DNA of 64,000 nucleotides from Apostichopus japonicus (GCF_037975245.1 NC_092569.1:19523501-19587500), one strand, 5' to 3'. Counted from the stretch's first letter, positions 1-12,857 are shown. Notes: generated from the letters alone by a model not told the origin. Numbers and translations are program-made.

Positions 1-310
1 GATAAAGCCTTTCATGGCCTAGCCCCGCCCTATTTATGTGAACTGGTTCAGTGGTAAGTTCCTGTTAGAAACCTTCGATCAGGCTATATATACTAGCGAA
101 AAAGAAGTATGTCACAGAGTCTAAGAGTAACAGAAAATTTCTCAGTTTTTATATAAACATCTTGCTCTTGAAAATTTAGGTCCAGACGTTTCAACGCTCT
201 TCCTCCAAAGTTTCGTTCTAGTCAATCTCTTAACGTCTTTAAAAGTCTATTCAAAACACATTTATTCAAAACTGCTTTTAAACTCGATTTTGCGTAGTTT
301 TTGTATGTTA
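1..310 (+). mobile_element. 3' end of a CR1/L2-like LINE (relic)
   Basis: The first bases read DKAFHGLAPPYLCELVQ on the + strand. After a stop and frame slips, LPPKFRSSQSLNVFKS and KTHLFKTAF follow. This is the typical C-terminal end of reverse-transcriptase polyproteins of CR1/L2-type non-LTR retrotransposons. Homologous copies lie at about 35313-35690 and 53015-53380, where the preceding LHWLP...FKLLLLV block is also visible. The open frame is broken, so it is a fossil. It joins directly onto a decayed FREP exon. The clade call is from memory of the motif. Confidence 0.7.
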
Positions 311-366
311 AAAGTTTTATAAGTTTCAAAGATTCAACATTATTTTATTATTTGTATTATTCGTAG

Positions 367-1690
367 CAGTGACGAGAACGACAACGACAGGCTAGATATT
401 GGAATGACAGAAATGGTATTTACTTCACGAATTATCAGTCCTTACCGTCAATGTTGCATCATATATTATGTTTATTGAAAAACAATGATAACAATAAATA
501 TATATATATTTATATTCTGTTTTGTCCGGGTGGAATATGAGCTTATTAAGAAATTGAATGTAGATTCTGGTAATTTGTACTTTAGTAATTTTCTGTGGAT
601 CTAGATAAGGAGATACCTGTTGTGCAAGAAGACCAATTTATACCTGTTACGAATATCTCTCCGGCCAAATATCTAGTAGACCATTGCACCTATCAAAAAT
701 TCAGGCTTTCAAAATTAAGTCACTTCAGTTAGTAACATAAAAACCCATCATATTATTCATAACCAAATTATTTATTTTATTCTTGGCAAAATGCACAAAC
801 AAAGTGAAAAGATTAGTAACCACACGCATTCGAAAGAAAGATGGAATATTCATAGTTATTTTGAATGCAATCAGACATGTAATTTGAGAGCCAATCATTT
901 TACAAATCTCTTACCCAAAAGGAAGATACTGAAGTACCACAGTGCAGAATGATATGTACCATACGCAAATCATCACACACACGCATACGCATACGAACAC
1001 CCAAAACCATGCGTGTGGTATACCGTACCTGTTCTTGCAGAGGAAAGCCGAATCGCTTGTAAGCAACTACTTACATGCTTGACTAGAAAAACGTCGTCTT
1101 AAAATATCATTGTATTGGAAGGATTAAACTTTTGTCATGTAAGAAAAGAGGGCGTAAAGGTGTCCACATCGTAAATTAAATATATTACAGACTATAACAT
1201 GACAATGGGCATAGGCAAATATACCGTACCTGGTCTTGTACAGGAAAGCCGAAAGTGGAAATTTTTTTTCTACTCCCCGTTTTTAAAGAAACGTATAAAT
1301 AAAATAAATAAAGGCTATATAAAACACAATATAGATCACAAACTAACCTGCTGAAAATGAGCACACATGAATGCACTTCCTTTAATTTACAACAGACCAG
1401 ATCAAGTGTCTCTAACGTTACTTATGAATATTATTTTGTAAATAGCGTATACCTCGATCATGTAGGTAATTAACTACAGAATTAAACAATATTAGCAATA
1501 GTTCAGTAGCATAACAAAAGATACATATGTCTACATACAAACAGGAGTTGATAATCCCTTCCGATTTCTTGTATTTCCGTTTAGTAATGATAAAATAAAT
1601 AACACAAACATTATTCTAACACATGTCAATTAACATTTGTAATAAAACCATTTTTTTATTGCGATGGTGCATGGTAGTGCATTAACCATT
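367..1690 (+). pseudogene. FREP gene 3' relic (exon 7 tail, intron 7, exon 8 trace)
   Basis: Bases 367-404 match the end of FREP exon 7 (CAGTGACGAGAACGA...CAGGCTAGAT). They are followed by sequence collinear with intron 7 of genes 1-3: the CACTTCAGTTAGTAA block, GTGAAAAGATTAG, AATCAGACATGTAAT and AATGAGCACACATGAAT. Near 1662-1685 a trace of exon 8 (GATGGTGCATGGTAGTGC) remains; it corresponds to the codons for DGAWWY. The exon 7 piece carries stops in frame. It is a dead remnant of a FREP copy upstream of gene 1, cut on its left by the LINE tail. Equivalent relics precede genes 3 and 4. Confidence 0.7.
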
Positions 1691-2588
1691 TTTGTTGTTC
1701 AGTGACGATAAGTAGTGTAATAGGTAGAAAAGTTAATCGATTTCCTATTCCTAATGAAAGTGTGCAGAAACGTCACGGCTGGATTGTAAAGTAAACCGGA
1801 GCTCTATGTTTGTTTTACAAACTCGTACGTCGGGTACACTCTCATATTTAGTGATATGATTGAGGAAACACGTGCAAACAGGATTGAGCTGTTTAAACCT
1901 TCCGTATATGTATCTATTATCACCAATAAAACGGAGTACGACATGATAGGCACTGGCATTGAATGTCAGATCGGTGCCCAGCAGGGGAAACATGCCAACG
2001 CATGCCATGTGTTCCATATGTACCATATCAATCATTATCCAAGGACCTCGATATTGTAACCCAATGGTCAAGCAATCCATCTCCTCCCCATGCACCCAGT
2101 AATACCTGACCATAACAATCGGCAATGTTTGACCTATACTTTTAGCTTCTCGAAGCATCTTAAATGGTTTCCTAAGATATCCGTAAACTGAAATAGACAG
2201 AACAATAGGATACATGTATACCTTGAGGTAGCACGTATTCGTTAAAGTCTTTCCTCAAACGTGTGGATGTTTTCAGAATCTATTTATTTCCGGAAACACG
2301 GTTACCTGGCATTTAATATATATACTAGCAAGACGGAAACTTCCTTATTGATTATCACAATATTTCACCAATCGGCCTTTTAACCTTCATGTATCCTGTT
2401 GGACACAGTCTTCAGCTTCTAAATCTCCCGGTATACTGATACCTTTGTTCAATATCTACTGACCAAGTAAAGGAAGTGAATTGATGACAAAAGCACCATA
2501 GGTGATTTTGCTTTAAGTCAGCAATGCTTTCAATTAAAATACATTTCATTAGTGTTGTCATTCATATTATAACCAACCATTCATAATA
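1691..2588 (+). promoter_or_regulatory. Upstream/promoter region of FREP gene 1
   Basis: This non-coding stretch lies between the FREP relic and the start codon of gene 1. It is well conserved upstream of genes 3 (37081-38482) and 4 (59880-60766) but absent before gene 2. A TATA-like run (ATTTAATATATATAC, 2311-2325) is followed by a conserved CTAGCAAGACGGAAACTTCC about 260 bases before the ATG in genes 1, 3 and 4, so it could be the core promoter. A minus-strand frame is open for 154 codons here (1751-2215), but the other copies break it. I see no gene. Confidence 0.35.
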
Positions 2589-5129
2589 ATGGACTGTTTC
2601 CTTGTCCGAGCAGTGCTTGTATCTTTCTTATGTACAGTGACGATCGGTTTCACTTTGGCAGACGGAACGGTGAGTTCAACATGTTATGCTACTTGTTGTA
2701 TCGAAGACTTCTTAGTTTGTAAGATTTTACTTTCCATCTGTGTGGATATGAATACCTAGTTTAAACATTTGAAAAGCTTAGTGTTGTTTCTTTTATAAAT
2801 ATGAAGAACATGTTATCATACAACTATATTTGCCATGTAGTAGGCCTACAAAATGTTGTGATACGTAACACACATTTTCTACAGGCATATAAGTGGAAAA
2901 GGCAAAGATTGAATTTCATTGTATTTAAAACTATAAATTTAAGATATGGCTTCTAACATTTCATCAAGTCATTTTGAAGACGATAACAATGGAGGGAATA
3001 GCTGCCCTGGGGTCATTGAATCCGTTTTATATCAATTTAGGTGGTATGTGGTCATCGGCCCCAAATTCTTTTAATTTAGACGTCAAGTGGTCTGAGGCAT
3101 ATGCTATAATTGTAGTCTATATAAGAAGCTTATAACGCATTTTACTTATGAATACTTTGCAGAAGAAATCAAATTATTTCGATTTTTTGAATGAAATTCC
3201 AGAAGTTAAGCTAGGCGTTACAATTACATGGCATTTAAATTTAGTCCTCTTTGAATATACATTTGTAGAAACTATTGCTCAGAAAACTTTCTTGATTATT
3301 CTCAACAAAATTCTGTGTACTAAAAGAGACTGTAAAATTTTACTCGCGTCACAGGCTGTCACTTAGTACAATATACAGACAGTAGTTATATGTTTTCCTC
3401 TCAAAAAGTGTGTGTTGTTTCTTTATTGTAGCCACCTCCCAATAAAGGTCCAAACTGGTCAAAAAATTATTCAATTTGTAGATCTATTTCAATTGATTTC
3501 CAATTATCAATTTAAGTACAAAAGAAACATGGTATGTAAACCTCGCTCTAGTTGGACACGCATTTGTACAATTCTCTCTCAGAAAAAAGCAAACTCACTG
3601 CTTTTGGATATTCTCGAAAGTGAATTTATATTTTTTGGTTTGAAGAGACTGTTCACTCGGTCGGATAACAGGCTTTCGCAATAGCATGTATATTTAGCTT
3701 CTTTAGAGTTCTGTAACTTACAAGTAAATATATAGTATTTAGCGTCTATCGTTAGATTTGAAGTGTTTTTAAAGATCTTTCAATTATTTATCAAGTTTGA
3801 TTGCGATTTGATCAAACATAGACATCTGTCTAGAGTTGCTACTTTAAATTAAGACTTTTATTTAAGTTTTGACATAATTTGAAGATTTTTTTTGTCGTAA
3901 TCAAAACATTGTATTGATATATACATAATACGCGCGCATGTGTTCTTTCTGAAAAAAAAAACCCCTTCACATTAAAGGTTCCTGGTCCTATCTTGTATAT
4001 ATAATCCAAACTGACGTGATTTTTTCTGCAATTGACTACATCCTACAATTTGGTCTATTAAGACCACAAATGGACAAAGAACGTATTATTAAGAATTTCT
4101 AGGAATGACCAAAAGAGATAAAGAAGGAGTCGAGAGGGATGAGTAACGACAATTTTACGTTTATGGTGATAGCTTTGTTTCATAGTAAACACCCCGTTTA
4201 ATGAGATTCTTTCTCATCAATTTAGATGATGGAGCAGAATATTATGTTTTCGAAACTTTTTTGATTTCTATTTTGCTGTTTTACAAGTGACTGAATTTAA
4301 CACGAAAAAGTTGTCTTGAAAACGAAAGTTAGAGAATCAAATTAAATGCTTTATAGTACTCACTCGTTCATTGATGCAATACTCCTTCGCTTATTTGCAC
4401 TTCAAGTTTGAGTCAACTTTATCTAATTATTTATTTCGTAAAATTCTTTTTGTTGAGTTCGCAGTGACATATTGTGTGTCGACTAATAATTTTACTCGAA
4501 TAACCGTTACTTGATATCCCTCTATTTCATACAACTGTAAATTTAAGTATAACTTACATTGTTAAATCATTCTTCATTGCAACGGTAATATGTAACCTGC
4601 AAAATATGTAAACGTAACTTTATCACCAAAAAACTAAATTAAAGAGAGGAGGTGACTTGTTACCGGTTTACTTACATAAAGTGTGTCGTAGATAAAACGG
4701 TATTCAGTACCGTAACAAATCGCTGATTCAATCTGTTGGAGACACTATTTTCACATTGGTAATAATATTGTTATCTGCAGACGATCTTTACTTTCCCAAA
4801 ATCCAACCGAAAAGAAACAATAGCTTAATAGTACTATTTAGCTACGTATTCTAAGGTAAAACACTATATATTAATTAGATATTTGTGAATCAATTAACAG
4901 CGTTGAAGTAGTTTCTGTGTTGATATTTTCATAGTGTTTTTAACGATAAATTAATGCTTAATTCCCCCATCAAGGCATTAGACCTCGGCTTTATTCATAA
5001 CTTTAAAAAACAAAACTGAAAATGTGAAGAGAAAGACGTTCTAGCGGTTGCGTTTGGTTTATGTATAAGGTACACGGATACACGGAACACGGATTGGCAA
5101 ATTTTAAAGACAATATAGAACAATTCCAG

Positions 5130-5162
<33 letters not shown>

Positions 5163-8100
5163 CGAGTGAATGCCAATGTATTGCATTGAAGTAACGTGTC
5201 CAATGTGTAATCAAAGGATATTCAAACATTAGTTGAAAACGAATCCCCACGTTTAGATTGTCATAAATTCAAATTTGGATAATTCTCTTCAGCTCTTATT
5301 TGTTCAGAGCAATACAAGAACTTACTAAAAGTTATTAAACGTTGATCAGCATAAAGAAAATCAGATGTCTGAAGAACAGAAACTTCGGTAAATTGATAAA
5401 ATTATATTCTTCTCGTTTGTTTTTGGTATACTTACTTCAATGAAACTTAAAAGCAAATTTTAACACATTCGCTGTCAAACATAATATTTTGTAAAAGGAG
5501 AGAAGTAAAAAAAAACTCTCTCTGATTGGCTCTTCTAAATGTTCAGAATATACACAAAATATCATAAAACATTTATTGTACTATTTTCTGAGAAGAAAAC
5601 TAAACAAAGTGTTTTTTAAGTATATTTAATGATCCCAACGCATTTCAACATGTAACAATTTAAGAATTTTAGACAATGTAGGACTGAACTCGATTCAAAC
5701 TCCTACACAATAAGCTTAACTCAAACCTAGCTGTTATTACCCAGGTAAAGTAAAGGAAAGTATTCGCCATTTGCAGGAAACAGGCACAGCAGATTCAACA
5801 TAGTACACATATGACCTCATAGTTCACGACTGAATATAACATGTAAATAAGTAAAGCACGAGTGAAATTGAAAATTTAGGGGAATAATATGTTTACTATA
5901 TTTATCGCTGATAACATATGCATGATGCTTTTGATTCTCTTTTACTCAGAGTAATCAGCAACTCTTTGTAGGAGCGACTGAAGGAAACGTTAAGAGTGAG
6001 TGTTTATTCATTTTCTATTAATTAACCTTTTCTTATATTTTCTATTTCCTGTTAATTATACAATTTCTCATTGATTGATATTTTCATATCTCATAATCCA
6101 TGACAAACATTTGTCACGGCAACATATGTTACAATTATTATGATCACTAACTCTCGTGTCATATGAGAAGAGATATATTTTTATTTTACTTATTAATTCC
6201 TTCAGTCACAAGCAAGTCAATACATTTCGACCGTAGGAATTAACGACAGTTTGAACAAATCTTCGACAATATATGTTTGAAATGTGTACACAAATTGCAT
6301 GAGAAGGCTATATATCAACATATGATACGGTACACGTTGTAAAATAGTAAAGGATGCTCGGTGGTCTTAAATATTTGTTAATTCATGGTTTCATGTTTTT
6401 TCTCAGTATTTTAATCAATGTATATAAAAGAATTAAAGTTTATTTGTATGTTGCATATGTTGTTTATATATTTTGCAATTTGTGTACCAAACATTAAGCT
6501 TGTGTACATATACATCACACATGTTCCATGATTTTTTTCCGTACAAAGTAATAAACCTGAAATAAACTTTTCTTGAAAAAGAGTTGTAATGTCTGAATTG
6601 AGTTTTACGTTCAAAAGCAAATTAGTAATAGTTTATGTTGTCATGTAATTCAGAATGTACTCTTTTTTATTGTTTATTGTAGTATATCCCATACTCAACC
6701 TTCATTTTCATAGCTTCCACTTAACTTGAATTTTTCCGTTCAGTTCAAAATTGACCATCTATCATTTGTTTAACGTTACAACAGCTATTTGGAGAATTGT
6801 CTTTGTGAAGAAGTTTTCATTAATGTATTGATTTATAAAATATCACTAAAATTTCAAGACTAGTGAAGGAATACTAGGCTATCTTTTATCATATCAATTG
6901 TAATAGTATTTTGAAAAACAAACGTTAGATTTAGTAAAACTTATCAATCAACTAAAAAGCAAAACGTTCCTCTAAATTATTTAAGAATGGGCTTCTCTAT
7001 CGCATCTAATGACAAGTTCAAAGTCATTTTGTAATACTATTTTGAAAAAAAACAACCTCATGTCTTACTATTGCAGTCTTGCTCTTGTCTACAGCAGTCA
7101 TATCTACTGCAGTCATGTCTGCTGCAGTCTTGTCTGCTGCAGTCTTGTCTGCTGCAGTCTCTGCTGCTGCTGCTGCTGCTCTTGTCTGATGCAGTTTTGC
7201 TGCAGTCATGTCTACTGCAGTCTTGCAGTCTTGCTATTGATGTGTTAATCTAGCATTAAGCCGAGACGAAATATATGATTGTTTAATTAAACCCATTTTG
7301 GGTTTACAAATCCGAAATATTCATGGATAAACTTCTGTCGTTACATGATAACATAATGACAAATCTTGAAGACAACTTTGTTCTCATGATATCTGAATCG
7401 CCACTTGTTATCCTTTTACAGACAATGTTTTACTTTATCAGCGTCCTGAATACCCAAGAGATTGTCACGAAGTGTTGCATCGTTGTTCATCAACAAGTTC
7501 CAGTGGTGTTTATCTCATTAAACCAGACGGTTATGCCGAACCTTTCGAAGTCTACTGTGATAACACCGCAGATGATGGTGGATGGGCGGTAAGTAGTTCA
7601 AATTGAAATATGAATGTTGATGCCAAACATTAGCCTAATATTCAGCTTCTTTCAAATCAATGAGCAAAGTTTTAAAATATTAGCTAGTATATTTCCCTCA
7701 TCCTTGACGTTCTTTTTAAACCAAACGATTAGCAGAAAATGCTTCAATAATATAACAATATTTGTACTTCACATTTGAGAAATAACAAGCAAGTCTGTGA
7801 AAAAAAAGTCATTGATCGAAAGCTCAGCTGATGATGATCATGTTTACATTGTTTGTTTACGTTTTCCATAAAATTAATATTAAGTTGATCCCAATGTATA
7901 TTTCATACTTAAATACGAAGAAATTGTACTATCTCATGACTTATGTTCAAATTACTTGTTTCGTTATGCAGATCATACAACGTCGGTTTGACGGATCAAT
8001 CAATTTTAATCGCAGCTGGGAAGATTATCAGCTAGGATTTGGATTTCTTTCGAGTGAATTATGGATCGGTAATAAGAGGCTTTCATACTTAACCAATCAA

Positions 8101-11100
8101 AAGAGATATCAACTCCGTATTGACTTGACGACAACAGATGGTTCGTCTTTCAATGTGACGTATGACGCTTTCCGAATAAGCGATGACTCCAACAGCTACA
8201 AGATCGTCAAAGCAGAAATTACTAACAGAACAGTAGGTAAATATATAGAACTACTTTGTAGTACGTTTATTCATTTCTAAATAAGTCTTGTCTTGTCGAA
8301 AGAAGTTTCGATATATGTGAGTAAATAAGGATTGCAATGGATATGAAAAAAATTAAGATGACTAAAATGTCACTATTAAAGAGAGTGCTGATACCTTTAT
8401 CAATATTCAAGCCCGAACGGGTTCTTAAGTTTACTTCTCTCCGCCTTATTTCCTGTTTCTACTACACTGTGTTTGTTGTGTATAATGTGAAAACAACCAG
8501 CATACTGAACTGAACTGAACTTACTAATTATTCCCCATTTTGTAACATCCTTCTGTACAGTCTATCTGTTTAATTATATCATCTCCTAAGTCTGATCTTC
8601 ATCTCATTAAGTTTTGCTTTATTCATTGTTGTTTATATAATTTAGTGAACTTTAGCGATAACATCTTGATGGGATCGTAATATAGTTTTGGTGATAATAT
8701 CTTTATGGGAACGTAATATAGTTTTTATCAGTTACATTCACATATGGAGTAATTCTGTCAAAATTGTCAACCAAACACAAAACCACTGCTTGAAGTTCTC
8801 ACTCTTTACTTGCAATTAGCAATACTGGTTATGTTTACTTGCGAAGTTCACTAAATCAATGGATAATGTTTTTTATATTTTTTTATTCTGCTAGTCTTTG
8901 TAGATAACTACATCGAGTGGTGTCCAACAAATAAAACCTACAATGAGTGTCAACTTTGCGAGGCTACCTGTGCAGATCCTGATAGTTGTATCAATACTTC
9001 CTGCAAAGGATCTCATTCGTGTGTCTGTCCTGACGGATTTTTGATGAACGGTGATAACTGCATTAGAATAGAGGACTGTGGATGTTTCATGGAAAATGAA
9101 ACAGATGGAGAGAGGGGTGTATTGCTAAAAGTACGTGTTTTCTTTCAGATCGTGATATCTATTACCAATAGTGAAAATAATTTAATAGATGCTTTAAACT
9201 GGAGTTAGTGGATCAATTTGCATTTGCCTCCGACCCCTTGCAACCCGCATCCTCTTCAACTTTGGATATACGCAGTTTTGCCAGTAAAGTTAGAAAAACT
9301 GATATATCTTGTATATGTTTGCAGTTTTTCATCTCATCACTACTTAAAGAAACTTTTTCAGATCCCTAAAGTTACTTATGATGCCTGTAACGATTTTCTA
9401 CTTTCCAGGAAGGAGAAATTTACGTCTCTCCAAACTGTGACAAGAAATGTTCTTGTACGGATAATCATCTTTCGTGTGACGATAGTTATCAATGCGATCC
9501 TAACGCAGATTGTGAAGAAAGAAACGGTCTGTTACAATGTTACTGTCCGCCAGGATATAGCGGAGACGGCACACAGTGTAGGCCTACACGCGGCACAGTT
9601 CCTTCTGACTGTAAAGAACTGTACAACAATGGCGAGAGAACAAGTGGCGTCTATGAAATCCAACCCACAAATTGGCCTGACTCTCCATTCGAAGTGTACT
9701 GTAATATGTCTGACGGGGGAGGCTGGACGGTAAGTGTGACAGTTTTTTCTTAAACCAGTGATCCGCAAGCTTTTAGGCCGACGACACACAAGTCATCCGG
9801 AAGGACCAAACTACCACCCACCAGAGCCCCATCCCTCAGAACGGACGTTCAAAATATATTAGCTTGGATTGTAAATATTATGTCAAACAATGACTTGAAG
9901 ATAATCAATCTCCATATACATATATCTGAAAACTCCACCAACATATATTTAAGACCCACGTTCGATTTTACACCCGTAAGCAAGTTTAAACAACGTTGCC
10001 GTATGTAGAACACAGGATTAGGCTACCCATTAGACAGAAAAAGTTGAATGACTAATTTATTGCCACTGTGGTATTACTATCAGGGATTTATTTTTAGAAA
10101 CTTCATAAAACTTTACCTATTGGTTGTTCCCTTGAATGAGAATTGATGTTTTATTTATTTTTATTTCGTTACGTGCAATAGTTATGACATCACAATATTG
10201 GTGCTGGAAAACACTTCCGAATAACTATAATTAATATGTATGTATTTTTCTTAAGAACTAAATCTTTACATTGATCATTTTAGGTATTCCAGCGTCGCGT
10301 TGATGCTTCACAAGACTTTTATCTTTTTTGGGATGACTACAAGATTGGCTTTGGTAATCGAAGTCGGAACTTCTGGCTCGGAAATGAAAAGATATATGGC
10401 TTGACGAACCAAAGACCATATGAGCTCCGGATCGACTTTGTTGACAAAAATGGCGATCCTTACTACGCCAAATACGATTTCTTTTGTATCAGTGACGAGA
10501 ACGATAACTTCAGGCTAGATGTTGGAAATTATTCTGACGGAGATGCAGGTCGGTTAATATCTCCCGATTAATCAATCCCATCATGTTATTTTCGTCAGAT
10601 TGACATCATATATCAAGTTTATTTTATAACGAAGTGTTTTTAAAGAAGTATGTAATACTATTTGTATGAAGTCCACTAGCCAATAACTTACTAGTTTATA
10701 CAAGCTGTTTGCCTCTGTTGATGGTAGAATCTGGTTACTTACTTTGGTGATAATTTGCTGATCTAAGTAAGGAGCATATATCTATAAGGAAGAATTCTCT
10801 GGCCAAATAGCTGGACCTTACGACCTTTGGACCTACGAAAACTGAAACTCAAGACACTTCAGTTAGTAATATATAAACCCGCCATGTTATACAGTACCTA
10901 ATTAATTCTATACTTCTTTGCATAAGGCGCACACATAGTGAAAAGATTAGTTATTTTTATTCGACAAGACAGACCGAATACAAGCAGTAATTTTTAATGT
11001 TATCAGACATGTAATGTAACGACTAGACGTTTTTACAAATCCATTACTCAAAAGGAAAGTATGGAAATAACACAGGATAAGATGATTATGAACCATACGC

Positions 11101-12529
11101 AAATTTTCACTCATACGAATACACCCACGGGCGTGGGCACAAACAAAAACTTAAATATTGAATATATTATCATTTCACTGGGCTGGAAACACGCGTAGCT
11201 CGCGTTAGAGGTTACGATAACAGATCTTACCCTCGGGAGTTGTTTTAAGGTGTAGTCTAAAAGTTCTATAAATTAAAGATACGTTCAAGTTGATCTTTAT
11301 TGATTTATGTATTAACAACTTCTATCAAACTTTTGTTAACTTAAAGTGATGTAAAACATAATATCACATTTATGTACACCGCCAGCATGCTATATAAAAT
11401 TAACAGTGATGAGATTATTATCGTTCGATTACAAACCAGTTCCAAAGAATCAATCACAAATTGAGCCTTTAAATTCCCGACTAATCCAACCTACATGGAT
11501 TCATGTTTGCTGGCCTGGGACAGCCACGTCATAAAACATCATTGTATTGGAAGGATTAAATGTAGGCTAAGGGAGCTCACAGCATAAAATAAATATATTC
11601 CTAACTATTACATGACAACAGTAAACCAAATACACAGTAGCTGTTCTTGTAAAGGAAAGATGAATTACTAGTTTAACGCTGACACAGAGCTGATCTGTAT
11701 GACAATTGTCCTCTTTTTCCAGTTGTTAACAACTTATAGATCAAGATAAAAACAGATTAAAAGATATTGATAACAAAAAAAAAACATATCAAAAATGAGC
11801 ACACATGAATTAACGTCCTTTAGTTTTCAAAATACCAGATCGGGGAGCGCTTGCGGTACTTATAAAAATATTGTGATGAAAATTAGCCTATACATATACC
11901 TCGACCATGTAGGTAGGATATTATGGTGATGTAATCATCAAAGAAAATTCGTTACATATAGAAAATCATAATAATCTAAACGCTTACACAATGTTAACAA
12001 TGGTTCAACAGCATAACAAGCCATACAAAGAAGTTGATAGCCTCTCTACCATCCCCTTTCCCTTTCTACATATTTCGTTTTTAATAATCATAGATAATAC
12101 ACGACTTTTAGTTTAACACACGTTAATCAAAACCACATGTTATATGAAATATCGTAATTACTGTGATAACATTTTGCTAAGTATACTGAATCGATACAAT
12201 GATTAAATTTTGATTTTCTTTTCTGTTTCTTCTTCTTTTGTATTTATTCAACAGGTGATTCGCTGACCGACCATGATAACCAACCGTTCACTACACGAGA
12301 CAAAGATAACGATGATTATGACTTAAGTGATTACAGCTCTGAAAAAAACAACTTAGCCCGTTCTTATGATGGTGCATGGTGGTACATGAATTATGACTAT
12401 GATAATGATTATTTTTCATCTCTCAACGGTCCCTATGCGAGTTATTCCTTTTATTGGAATACCCTTCCAGGTTCTTTTAATTACATTAAATTCACAGAGA
12501 TGAAAGTTCGCGCAATCGATGAAGAATGA
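2589..12529 (+). CDS. FREP gene 1: secreted fibrinogen-related protein with TIL/EGF modules
   Basis: Eight exons: 2589-2669, 5950-5995, 7422-7588, 7972-8236, 8895-9130, 9409-9729, 10284-10548, 12255-12529. All have GT-AG borders and matching phases, giving 551 residues. Residues 1-27 form a signal peptide (MDCFLVRAVLVSFLCTVTIG). Exons 3-4 encode the N-terminal half of a fibrinogen domain (RDCHEVLHRC, SSGVYLIKPDG, PFEVYCDN, IIQRRFDGS, LRIDL). Exon 5 encodes a ten-cysteine TIL-like module. Exon 6 holds a TILa-like segment, an EGF-like module (CPPGYSGDGTQC) and the start of a second fibrinogen domain (SDCKELY, FEVYCNMSDGGGWT). Exons 7-8 complete it (VFQRRVDASQDF, FTTRDKDNDD calcium loop, DGAWWY, FTEMKVRAIDEE, stop TGA). 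Family knowledge suggests a secreted lectin-like recognition or matrix protein. The usual last disulfide of the fibrinogen fold is missing. Module calls are from motifs only. Confidence 0.88.
2670..5949 (+). other. Intron 1 of gene 1
   Basis: About 3.3 kb of AT-rich intron between the signal-peptide exon and the 46-base exon 2. It is collinear with intron 1 of gene 3 and with the last 3 kb of the window (gene 4). The block from about 3000 to 3140 (GCCCTGGGGTCATTGAA onward) also lies upstream of the divergent first exon of gene 2 (19480-19660). An AT dinucleotide run is at about 5131-5161. I see no gene in it. Confidence 0.7.
7072..7234 (+). repeat. CTGCAGTCTTGT minisatellite in intron 2 of gene 1
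   Basis: About ten imperfect 12-15 base units of the form TCTGCTGCAGTCTTG stand in tandem, including a pure CTG run near 7161-7180. The array is absent from intron 2 of genes 2 and 3, so it arose after the duplications. It produces open frames rich in Cys/Leu or Ala by chance; these are not genes. Confidence 0.85.
8660..8732 (+). repeat. Short direct repeat in intron 4 of gene 1
   Basis: Two adjacent copies of roughly 36 bases share GATAA(C/T)ATCTT(G/T)ATGGGA and CGTAATATAGTTTT. The rest of intron 4 (8237-8894) shows nothing recognisable. In particular I find no hidden exon that would supply the missing C-terminal half of the first fibrinogen domain. Confidence 0.6.
10549..12254 (+). other. 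Intron 7 of gene 1
   Basis: A 1.7 kb intron separating the two exons of the C-terminal half of the second fibrinogen domain. It aligns with intron 7 of genes 2 and 3, and with the three FREP relics that precede genes 1, 3 and 4. That alignment is what identifies those relics. I see no gene inside it. Confidence 0.65.
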
Positions 12530-12851
12530 TAAAGACCCACAACGGACTGTATGAAACTATAGCACAAGAACAGTTAACAACATGCAGCTAAAATATATTG
12601 ATGTATTGGTTCTATGTTTGTGTATCGTCATGACAACGCTTTTATCATAAGTTATGTTACAAAACATGCTGACTCCTTTTCTTTTCTTTTTAGTTTAGTG
12701 AAAAATTAGACTGATTGACTGAAATGATTGATAATTATTCACTATATGGTTTGTAAAATGCTTAAAAAAAGGTTCTCAATGTTTCAATTGTTGAGTTCTG
12801 TGAATTTTCGAAACACAGAAATGAAAAAGAGAGACAGTTGTAACTTAACGT

Positions 12852-12857
12852 AATAAA
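12852..12857 (+). terminator. Polyadenylation signal of gene 1
   Basis: AATAAA lies about 320 bases past the stop. The surrounding TTGAGTTCTGTGAATTTT and GAGAGACAGTTG blocks and the AATAAAC hexamer are conserved at the same distance in gene 2, and with small changes in gene 3. This supports a shared 3' end. Confidence 0.55.

Noticed and set aside
1751..2215. 154-codon minus-strand open frame upstream of gene 1
   Set aside because: Homologous blocks before genes 3 and 4 break the frame by indels and it has no recognisable domain. It overlaps the conserved FREP promoter region, so it is probably chance.
7009..7253. Cys/Leu/Ser-rich and Ala-rich open frames
   Set aside because: They are translations of the CTGCAGTCTTG minisatellite in an intron.
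8237..8894. Hidden exon completing the first fibrinogen domain in intron 4
   Set aside because: I looked for a GDSLxxHD...FTTRD-like stretch in intron 4 of genes 1-3 and saw none; in gene 3 this intron is only 269 bases.
9218..9733. 171-codon + strand frame, and similar ones at 27433-27729 and 46713-47234
   Set aside because: They read exon 6 in the wrong frame. The correct frame gives the EGF-like and fibrinogen motifs and joins in phase to exons 5 and 7.
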